A stretch of 64,000 nucleotides of DNA from Arbacia lixula. Taxonomy: Eukaryota > Echinodermata > Echinoidea > Arbacioida > Arbaciidae. Positions 56,255-64,000 of this stretch are shown piece by piece (the stretch's first letter is position 1; every line of letters begins with the position of its first letter). The notes beneath the pieces are model-generated. The model did not search any database. It was not told the origin of the DNA and saw nothing but the letters and a program-made list of their open reading frames with translations. A program made the position numbers and the translations under genes. The stretch is from assembly GCA_963669155.1 (NCBI GenBank), contig OZ022585.1, positions 24,529,511 to 24,593,510 on the forward strand, read 5' to 3'.

Positions 56255-58370
56255 GTATTGTATTGTATTTATTTGGTCCATTTGAAAGATACATATGGAA
56301 ATTCACCTCGTTCACATGATAAAAATGTGTCACATAGAACATAAAAGCAAAACACAATTTTACAGATTAACTGACAACATAATACACACGGTACTACAAC
56401 GGTGAAATTAAACATAAATACTCCAGATCAACCCGATAGATTAAGATAAAATGACAAATAATGACATTATTTACATAGAAAAAATGGTATTATACCACAT
56501 ACTACCTATTTAATATCTATTGTACAGTTAAATTTTGAAAAGGTCAATTTAAAATTACGAAATGCATTGATATACCGCTAAATATTCCAGGTGAACTCGA
56601 CATAACCTAGGTAGTATTATTATAATTGCACTTATTGCATAGGCAAATAGGCATTCCGTTTATTGCATTTGATAATGTGACTAGAAAGGCAAAAGATATG
56701 TGAACATCATTAACATAATTGATACTGATATCTTATCATTTTACCATTAATTATACAGCATTTAAATTATTACATTCGCTATAACTCGGTAATGATCGAT
56801 ATATTGGATACCCTTTATGATTTTAAAGTGATCGGAAGGTCACAACACAAAACAACAGAAGGCAGCAAACAATTACATGTATTCATCCCCCCCCCCCCCC
56901 TCCACGCACGCCAATCTTCTCCCATCCCTCACTTAATTCACCCTTTTATATTGCACTCATACTGAACTATTTTGTTGACCATTGTACATAAGAATTGACT
57001 ACGGAACAAAAGAATCTAGGTAACGTTTAGTGCGGCATTTCATTGACCTTATCCTTCTTCCAGATCGCATGAATGTATAACAATCGTTTAGAATGTAATC
57101 TTCATTGGCTAGTATTTCTTTAGTCTTTTAAGCGATTCTGTCCTCGCATTCCTTCCTAAGATGTCGTCTTTTTCCAATTATTTTACTGACCCGTTTCGCA
57201 ATAGCTTCGAGTTTCCTAAGATCCTCCTTTCTGCAGGCTCCGAACCAAACAACACAATTAAAGACTAAAGCACTTTCAACAATGGATTTGTAAAACATAC
57301 TCGGTATTGGTTTGTCAACATGCAATTATCCTAGTTTACGTAAGAAATACATTCTTGTTTGAGCTTTGGAAACAATGGACTTACATTCTTCAGCCCACAT
57401 GAGTTTGTTGTCCCAAGGTATCTATTGTTGTCCCAAGGTATTTATATTTCTGAACTATCTCAATGTTTTCACCTTTTATCTGAATTGGGTCATGTTGTGG
57501 GGCAGTTGCGCTAAAATTAAATATGATTTCTTTGGTTTTGGAAGGGTTTAACTGAAGAAAATTATCATCACACCAGAGGGTAAACTGATCCACATTTGAC
57601 CGACATTCAATTTCGTTATGTCTAATCAGTCCTAGAATTACAGTATCGTTTGCGTATTTGAATATTCTGACATTACCCCCTTCAGCCCTACATCCATTAG
57701 TGTACACAATGAACAATACAGCAGACAGAACACATCCTTGTGGGGCGCCGGTATTAAGTAACATGGGATCTGACAAACAGTTTTGAACCTTTACTCTCTG
57801 AGTCCGATTTGAAAGAAAGTCTTTTATCCACAAAATCAGGGAAGGTGGGACATCCATCTGATGTAACCTGTCCAAAAGAACGTGGGTTTGAATAGTGTTA
57901 AACAGCCGATGAAAAATCGGTGAAGAGAGCGCGTGCGTAAGCAACCCGGTTTATCGGTGTGTTGCGCAATATCATGGATGAGCGTTAACACGGCATCGTT
58001 GATGGACTTTTTCAGCTGATACACGAACTGAAAACTGTTTAGGTTGGAGATGTGCGGGAAGATGAATTGCAACACAAGCCTCTCAAAACATTTCATAACA
58101 GTGGAGGTGAGCGCGACTGGTTGATAATCGTTCAGGACTGATGCACACTTTGTTTTAGGAACAGGGATTACAGTTGCCGATTTCCAGCAGGCGGGGGATC
58201 TGCATGCATCTAGAGACATTTGAAACAGCTTGGCGTAAGGAATTGCCAGCTGAGAGGCACAACACTTGAGTAGTTTCCAATTTATTCCATCAGGGCCCAT
58301 TGCCTTGTTCGGTTTGACTTTTTGGAACACTTTCGTATAACCGTTTTGAAGAGTCAAATGCCTTCCGTTT
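56255..58370 (-). mobile_element. Rex1-like LINE, copy 2 (5'-truncated)
   Basis: Minus strand. RT fragments in several frames: KVKPNKAMGPDGI, SPACWKSATVIPVPK, LNDYQPVALTSTVMKCFERL, GVPPS-like VPPSLILWIKDFLSNR, GAPQGCVLSAVLFIVYTN, NVDQFTLWCDDNFLQLNPSK and RKEDLRKLEAIAKRVSKIIG. The catalytic box reads YANDT, with Asn (AAC, 57648-57650) for the first catalytic Asp. Frame changes occur near 57940 and 57330. The 3' end at about 56258 has short (ATACA)n units instead of poly(A). It lies in the large intron of the LRR gene. Clade assignment is by motif only. Confidence 0.78.
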
Positions 58371-58454
58371 TGCTAGTAAATAAAACGTTGGTGTTTCAAC
58401 ATGTTCAATTATATGATATGTAATATGTGAATCCCGGAATGCAATACTGTATAG

Positions 58455-58875
58455 TGAATATTTTGCCCCAAGGTCAAATGGATGCTAAGATGCAGCCTCC
58501 CTTAGCAACCAATGCATGGTGGAACAACTGAGTTTAAATAAAATTGGCTATTTTTGATTGGCCGCTGCAGCCAAGTTAGATGAGTTACATCGCTCATTTC
58601 CTGTAAATTGAAAGAACATTATAGTCTTAATATGCACAATGTATTGTAGTGCCGACCTAACTACCTGTTATTATGTATGAGGTCACTGAAAATGGTGTTA
58701 AACGTCAATGGTAATGTGTTTGGGTGCATGTTTGGAAGCTGATAACTTTGAAACTCTATCAGTTTAGAATTCAACATTATGCAGATATAAAGTCTTTTAC
58801 TAGTTCTACCCACCTACCAAAAAATCGGTCTAAAAATATGCATCGTTTTCTTGTAGAGCGCCCTCAAATTTTGAC
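58455..58875. repeat. Left arm of long inverted repeat
   Basis: About 420 bp, inverted copy of 62198-62626 at roughly 85-90%: GAATATTTTGCCCC, GGTCAAATGG.TGCTAAGAT, GGCTATTTTTGATTGGCCGC, TTTGGGTGCATGTTTGGAAG, CCACCTACCAAAAA, GAGGGCGCTC in reverse. Confidence 0.88.
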
Positions 58876-58889
58876 TGTTTGCCCATAGC

Positions 58890-60360
58890 CACCCCTTCAG
58901 AGTATGAAGAAGGGGCGGCCATGCATGGGCATGCAGTCCAGTCTCGGCTGTCGTGGCCATTGCAACCTGTACATGGAGAGTTTTGAAGATGAAGCGCTGG
59001 ACGCATGCCCTCTCTCTTGCATTCCCCGGGTTTTGAAGAGATACGTAGATGATACGTTCATCATAGTCTCTAGTTCAGAAACCAACAACCTGCTCAGACA
59101 AATGAATAGCCGCCAACCATCCATTCAATTTATGTCGGAGGTTGAGTGTGAAGGGAAGATAGCATTCTTAGACACGCGGCTCACAGGCACGAGAACCACG
59201 TAGAGGCTCTCCACCTCAGTCTACAGGAAGCCTACCCATACAGACCAGTACATTGTGTTCGACTCTCACCATCTCCGGCTCGATCACTCAATGTGAATTA
59301 GGGACCGCATGATCGTTACCAAAATCGCGGAAAAAGAGTTCAATTTCAAGCAAATAATCCTTGAAATGTAGAAAATAAGGGGGCACAGGTGTCCTCGAAA
59401 TTGATAAATAGGGGTCATGAAAAGGGAAAAGAGAAAACTTAACCGGGAAAAAAATTATCGGAGCCCAGTCGCGATTCGAAAGAGTGCGCCCCGCGCCTGC
59501 TTTTATCAATCTTACCCCCGGTTTATGCCCAAAGAAAAAGTCCTCCACATTGCAAATCAACAGAACGCGTGCACAACACCCGTACTGTACTACGTATATT
59601 AACTAATAAAAAAAGGTATAAATGTCTTGTCCTTAAAATATGGTAAAATAGGGGTAAATTTGCAAAAGTATCCTTTCAATCTTAATTTTTTCTAGGGGTA
59701 TTAAAAAGTATGATTTTGTCCTTGTTTTGACGTAAAAAAGGGGTTTAGAATTTACAAAATGTCCTTGAAATTTACTGCGAAAGGGTTTTTTTTCAGTTGT
59801 GGTAATGGTCATACGCGTCACCCTCTACGGGGGAGTGACCCCACCGGGTCACCACCCCACATCGGTGAAGAGAGGGCTGGTGAAGTGTTTTTTTTGCAAG
59901 AGCATCACGCCTCGTGACAAGCCCACAACAGCCAAGCAAAGAGCGGTTACCCACGCCGTTTTATACATAACACAAAGAAGAAAGCACTAGAACCAAAAGA
60001 TCAGAAGGAATATAGTCTTTCGTAGTCTTGCCTTATGTTGATGGATTGTCCCACAATGCAGCCCCCACCTGGAAAGCCATGGCATCCGTACGGTTTTCCG
60101 ATCAGATACCACCCTCCGACCACAACTAACACGCCCCGATCCGATCCGATCCTTCAACATGCACAGACAGGACGGAATTGTGTACAATATTCCTTGCAAA
60201 GGGTGTGACCGCTCATACATCGGTGAAACTGACCGATCTGAAAGAATCACTGAGCATAAGAGGGATGTCATGCTCCACCGGACTGACAGCTCAGCAGTAG
60301 CCGAACATGCATGGGATAACCAGCACCAACCGGACTGGTAAGGGGTTCAGTGCATCTCCC
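58890..60360 (+). pseudogene. Penelope-like element relic (RT and GIY-YIG)
   Basis: RT end: KKGRPCMGMQSS, RVLKRYVDDTFIIVSS, EGKIAFLDTRL, a TAG at about 59201, then SVYRKPTHTDQYIVFDSHH. It is interrupted by about 500 bp of unrelated AT-rich sequence (59292-59790), then resumes with HPTSVKRGLVKC. The GIY-YIG endonuclease part (60159-60341) reads IVYNIPCKGCDRSYIGET, RITEHKRDV, SSAVAEHAWDNQHQPDW, with the V-Y...Y-I-G-E-T core and the downstream EH and H residues visible. RT with YVDD plus GIY-YIG is diagnostic of Penelope-like elements. Stops, frame changes and the insertion make it non-functional. Confidence 0.85.
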
Positions 60361-60387
60361 ACGAACGGCACTGGTATAACACACGTA

Positions 60388-60547
60388 CACTACAGCTCAA
60401 AGGAATTGGCATAGGGAAAGGGAAGAAAGGGAAGGAGCCACAGTTTATCACACCGGTATATATTTTGTCCAGTTCAGCATGAGACATGATGCTTTAGCCT
60501 AAAAAGCGTCATGTTTTTTTCTATGCCATTTCCTTTGAGTTGGAGTG
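60388..60547. mobile_element. 160-bp Tc1/mariner-type MITE
   Basis: TIRs CACTACAGCTCAAAGGAATT and, inverted, CACTCCAACTCAAAGGAAAT (both followed by GGCATAG). Flanked by TA on each side (60386-60387, 60548-60549), the Tc1/mariner target. No coding sequence. Inserted in the 3' part of the Penelope-like relic. Confidence 0.78.
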
Positions 60548-60593
60548 TATATATGGTAAAGGATGCCATCAGTAACCGTCTCAAACCCAACAA

Positions 60594-60975
60594 TAGGGAG
60601 CTTTCGTTATATCCCCGCGGACGGAAACAAGATCAGTGAGCAATCTGTTCTCGCCGTCCGTCCTCGGCAATTCACATGCAGTTTCGCTAAAAGACAGAGA
60701 ACGCGAACGACGGTGCGTGTGGCGTCATCTGGCACACCCCCTACCGAGCTTGTCTACAAAACAGCCGGTCGCACGTGCGATTTGCATTACATCATCTGTA
60801 CGGGCGCTGATTGGCTGCTGTCATCTACTCGTCGAGGACGAGAAATCTCAGAATTCACGTTCTCGATTCCCCGCGCGGATTCCAGAGCGAGCGGTGGCGC
60901 ATGCGCAGATCGATCTTGGTGTCGGATTACCGCACTGGAGCCCGTCCGTCCTCAGAACGAAAGCTCACTAATTTC
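60594..60975. mobile_element. CpG-rich inverted-repeat element (GAGCTTTCGTT ends)
   Basis: The left end GGGAGCTTTCGTT and the right end AACGAAAGCTCAC are inverted, and GGACGG/CCGTCC follows on both sides. The interior is markedly CpG-rich and has no convincing gene. Probably a MITE with weak arms. Target duplication not found. Confidence 0.5.
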
Positions 60976-62197
60976 AATAGAGACAACTGGATCGATGTCC
61001 TATTTTTGGATCCATACAATACGCCGCCATGACACTCCCTGACCACCTATCGACACGCCATAGTAGCTCGTTGTAAGTTTGAAGCTAGCCATTGCTACCG
61101 TGTTACCGCCCAACAATGCCCACCTATTAGCAGCCCTTGGACTGGTTGGTCACTCGTAACTACCAACCAGTGGCTTTGCGCCTTTTGTCCTTTGTTGGTA
61201 ACTTGTTACCGCCAGACAATACGAGCCGCATCAGCGGTCTATTGTTGGTTAAGTACCCGGATACGCCATTTATGAGCAGATTTCGGTTAGTGTGCTGCAC
61301 TGACCATAGGGTATTCAAACCCCTACTTTGTACAATTTTGATCACGCCTGACGAAGTGTTGCAGCGGCACACAAAACTTCTTGATCTTCTTTCGATTCTG
61401 TTTACCATACATTGCGAGACAAACGATTATCACTAGCCACTATTTGTTTGTCAAGGTCATTGTCATGTTAGGCAAGTAAAATAATACTAGATTCTCTAAG
61501 TACTTATTTCAGACTACCAATACTGCAAATATTGACATGATCAGGCATTCTGTCCACGAGAAAATTGATTTTGAAATGTGATGTAAAGCTCACCGGTGTT
61601 GAGAATATGCTAATTTTAAGGCTTTTACCACTCTTTGCAGAATAATGTCAAAGTCAAAAGACATGAATATGACTTAAAATATTATTTGTAGCTAAAATAG
61701 AATATATTTGGAACATGATATGCAGGTATCAGCATAAAGTCACCATTAGTACTGAAATGAGACATAACTAAAAGTCGATGTAAACACACTTTAACACCAT
61801 TATGGTTACCATCATACCACGGTTACGGAAAATTGACTGATTTATTGTTTTTTGTGATTTTCAGCTGCGTTTTAATGGACAAGAAGACAAAACTATTTGT
61901 GCTAGTACTAATATCACAGATAATACCATTGTATTTTAGCTCGATCATCATCTCTGACTTATCACAATTTGAAATGTGCTAATTAAACCCCAATGTATCA
62001 TTTTACATAGATATTGGGATGTTTACGACCATTTTCGAATGCTTAAACCAGGATTTCGGTCACAAAAGTTTTCAGGTACCCTATAAAAATATACTAGGTA
62101 AAAGTCTATCAACACACAGGAATTGATGTCGATCCGAGATGGGACAAGTGTATGGTGATCTGTGACCTTGAACTTGGCAACTTTTTTAAAATTTCAA
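60976..62197. other. Interior of the long inverted repeat, right half
   Basis: Contains repeated TTGTTGG/GGTAACTTGTTACCG phrases at 61090-61250 and a phrase CTGACGAAGTGTTGCAGCGG that resembles Penelope-like 3' sequence. No exon recognised. AT-rich after 61440. Confidence 0.45.
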
Positions 62198-62626
62198 AAT
62201 TTGAGGGCGCTCTCCAAGAAAACGATGCATGTTTTTTGACCGATTTTTGGTAGGTGGGTAGAACAAGTAAAAGACTTTATATATCTGCATAATATTGGGT
62301 TCTAAACTGATAGTCTAGAGTTTCAAAGTTATCAGCTTCCAAACATGCACCCAAATACGTTACCATTGACGCTTAACACCATTTTCAGTGACCTCCTGCG
62401 TAATAACGGATAGTCAGATCGGCACCACAATACATTGTGCATATTAAGACTATAAAGTTCTTTCAATTTCTGGAAAATGAGCATGCAATTTAACTCATCT
62501 AACTTGGCTGCAGCGGCCAATCAAAAATAGCCAATTCTAATTAAACTCAGTTGTTCGACCACGCATTGGTTGCTAAGGGAGGCCGTATCTTAGCAACCAT
62601 TTGACCTGGGGGCAAAATATTTCAGA
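62198..62626. repeat. Right arm of long inverted repeat
   Basis: Inverted copy of 58455-58875. Together the arms enclose 3.3 kb containing the Penelope-like relic and two MITEs. Confidence 0.88.
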
Positions 62627-63059
62627 ATCTTCCATCAGACACTTGGGGGTACATTTGGTGCTAGTTTAAAGAAAATTGAAGGGGTCGGGTTACAAATTGT
62701 CTGAAAATTGGTTGATTTGACGTGGACCCATTAATAAAACAGTGCACATATTTAGCAATAAAATACTTGAATCACAAATCCTTCAGAGTACAAATTACAC
62801 ATAGCGCACATCCATTTAAATTAGTACATGATATGCTTATGAACTAATCGCTACCACACACATATACTTATTGTTTAAATACAATTTTAACAACTTTTTG
62901 AAATATGGGATTTTTATTTACATACAATGTAAAAACAATGTAAGAAGCTAAACATACACGCACACATATATATAAACACACACACACACACACACACCTT
63001 TTCCGCCTTCCAACTCTAAAGAAAAGTTATGTCTCATTCTCGTGACTGAATATCCCTAC
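62627..63059. other. Intron of the LRR gene
   Basis: AT-rich with a (CA)n tract at 62957-62997. Nothing else recognised. Confidence 0.55.
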
Positions 63060-63299
63060 CCTTGACTTGTGCGATACTGAGAGCATAGACGAGTAGAACT
63101 CTTCTGGCAGATCGACATCCCACAGTCTGAGCTTCTCCAGCTTTGGTAGCAGGCAGAGCCCAGCAGCTGCTGCATCCATCCCCTCCAGCTTCACAGACTC
63201 TCCATGTGGTGATGCTGACGCTCCCAGTGAGGATGACACCGACGATCCAGACTGTGAGTCGAACAGACGAGTGGATGATCTGGCTCTGTCTGCTTCCAT
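63060..63299 (-). CDS. LRR gene, exon 1 of those seen
   Basis: Minus strand. The acceptor TTTAACAACAG precedes 63299 and the donor is TCAAGG|GTAGGG. It is 240 bp, 80 codons, phase 0 at both ends. It begins MEADRARSSTRLFDS with a Ser-rich stretch (GSSVSSSLGASAS), then KLEGMDAAAAGLCLLPKLEK and LRLWDVDLPEEFYSSML, the first leucine-rich repeat. It reads directly into IRTLTIY of the next exon at 56162. The Ser-rich part would be a linker before the repeats. More 5' exons are expected beyond the window. The ATG may be internal rather than the start. Confidence 0.68.
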
Positions 63300-63374
63300 C
63301 TGTTGTTAAATTTACACACATAATCATTATAATCATGATCAAGAATGTTTGTTTCCGCATTGGTTCCAATGCAA

Positions 63375-63565
63375 GTACAGCTTACTCTCGATACAACGAG
63401 AGAAATCTCTCGGTCCCAAATGTTTCTACATGCAAACCTATGGTGCAACACATCGCTTACAACGAGCACGGTTACAACGAGATTTCGTTACAAAGAGCTT
63501 ATTCTGTTGACCCCAAGACAAAAAAAAAACATAACAATTGCGTCCCGTTACAACGAGGAAGGAAA
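63375..63565. repeat. TTACAACGAG-rich repeat
   Basis: Recurring TACAACGAGA/GTTACAACGAG phrases in both orientations (for example CGATACAACGAGAGAAATCTC). Resembles termini of pogo/mariner-like non-autonomous elements, but ends are not resolved. Confidence 0.4.
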
Positions 63566-63615
63566 ACTCGAGACATGAAAACTCCGGCACCGCAAGGAGC
63601 CAGACACGCATCTCA

Positions 63616-63661
63616 TAATACACGGCCACACAACGCAATTGCGTTGTGTGGCCGTGTATTA
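63616..63661. repeat. 46-bp perfect palindrome without spacer
   Basis: The two 23-base halves (TAATACACGGCCACACAACG... and ...CGTTGTGTGGCCGTGTATTA) are exact complements and meet at CAATTG with no spacer. Confidence 0.95.
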
Positions 63662-63664
63662 CAG

Positions 63665-63890
63665 CATGTGCACAGTTTCTGATACTGTACATCACTCCTT
63701 CGCGATCACACAGCTTATGCATATTGAAAGCACATGGCTTCCAAGTCCGATCCCATCGCGGCAATCAATGATATACGGCGCGTGCACAGTTTCTGATACA
63801 TCACTCCTTCGCACAGCGTACGGACATTGAAAGCACATGGTTTGCAAGTCCGATCCCATCGCGGCAATCAATGACACGGTGCGTGCTGAA
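63665..63890. repeat. Tandem duplication, two units of about 115 bp
   Basis: GTGCACAGTTTCTGATAC, ATCACTCCTTCGC, CATTGAAAGCACATGG, CAAGTCCGATCCCATCGCGG occurs twice, from about 63667 and 63783. A shorter inverted echo (GATTGATTGGG) follows. Confidence 0.85.
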
Positions 63891-64000
63891 TTGGCTTGAT
63901 TGGGTGTGTGTCTGATGAGCAGCGATTGATTGGGTTTCTTGACAAAAACAAATGTGATCTCGGACGGGTGAAGTATATTTCACGCACTGAAATATGACAT

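Noticed and set aside
60563-61042. A 159-codon CpG-rich plus-strand gene
   Set aside because: It lies within an inverted-repeat element, has no recognisable domain or splice support, and three overlapping frames are equally open.
1-64000. tRNA, rRNA or other structured RNA genes
   Set aside because: None recognised on either strand by eye. A covariance-model search would be needed to exclude degenerate ones.

Overview
The window looks like nuclear DNA of an invertebrate animal, most likely a marine deuterostome such as an echinoderm. I infer this from the mix of repeats: L1/Tx1-type, CR1/L2-type, Rex1-like and RTE-like LINEs, a Penelope-like element with a GIY-YIG domain, Ty3/gypsy elements, many TIR-bearing MITEs and abundant (TG)n, (CT)n and (GA)n tracts. 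Other support is very low coding density, spliced genes with canonical GT-AG introns, and an LRR gene of the kind expanded in echinoderms and amphioxus. No operons, rRNA, tRNA or CRISPR array were seen. Host exons below were found by reading splice sites and intron phase, so they are models.

Layout. 0-5.7 kb: relic of an L1/Tx1-type LINE, a MITE, then a 5'-truncated L1-type LINE on + and a second 3' tail. 5.7-20 kb: non-coding, with MITEs and foldbacks (two share 9-bp target duplications), CR1/L2-type LINE ends, a (CT)n higher-order repeat, a 63/71-bp minisatellite and a LINE fragment. 20.8-23.4 kb: Rex1-like LINE 3' end and a satellite of about 185 bp. 23.7-28.2 kb (- strand): a host gene end with two alternative, phase-compatible terminal exons that encode a C-terminal membrane segment. 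28.3-32.4 kb: an L1-type LINE on -, probably in an intron of that gene. 32.5-37 kb: degenerate satellite and AT-rich spacer.

37.1-42.6 kb (- strand): the 3' part of a gene with a Myb/SANT-like C-terminal domain, preceded by tandemly duplicated phase 1-1 exons that code acidic segments. 43.9-50.4 kb: an old Ty3/gypsy relic, cut inside its integrase reading frame by a young, complete 5,281-bp LTR retrotransposon with identical 111-bp LTRs, a GTAAG target duplication and one gag-pol frame. 54.6-63.3 kb (- strand): three phase-matched exons of a leucine-rich-repeat gene. Its large intron holds a Rex1-like LINE and a Penelope-like relic enclosed by inverted repeats of about 420 bp.

The most notable signal is in the young LTR retrotransposon. 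The 12 bases immediately after its 5' LTR, where a tRNA primer site would normally lie, are not tRNA-like. They are perfectly complementary to 12 bases inside the same LTR, as expected for Tf1-type self-priming of reverse transcription. This copy also has a nonsense codon in gag and Lys in place of the third catalytic acidic residue of integrase, yet its LTRs are identical, which points to recent mobilisation in trans or very recent damage.
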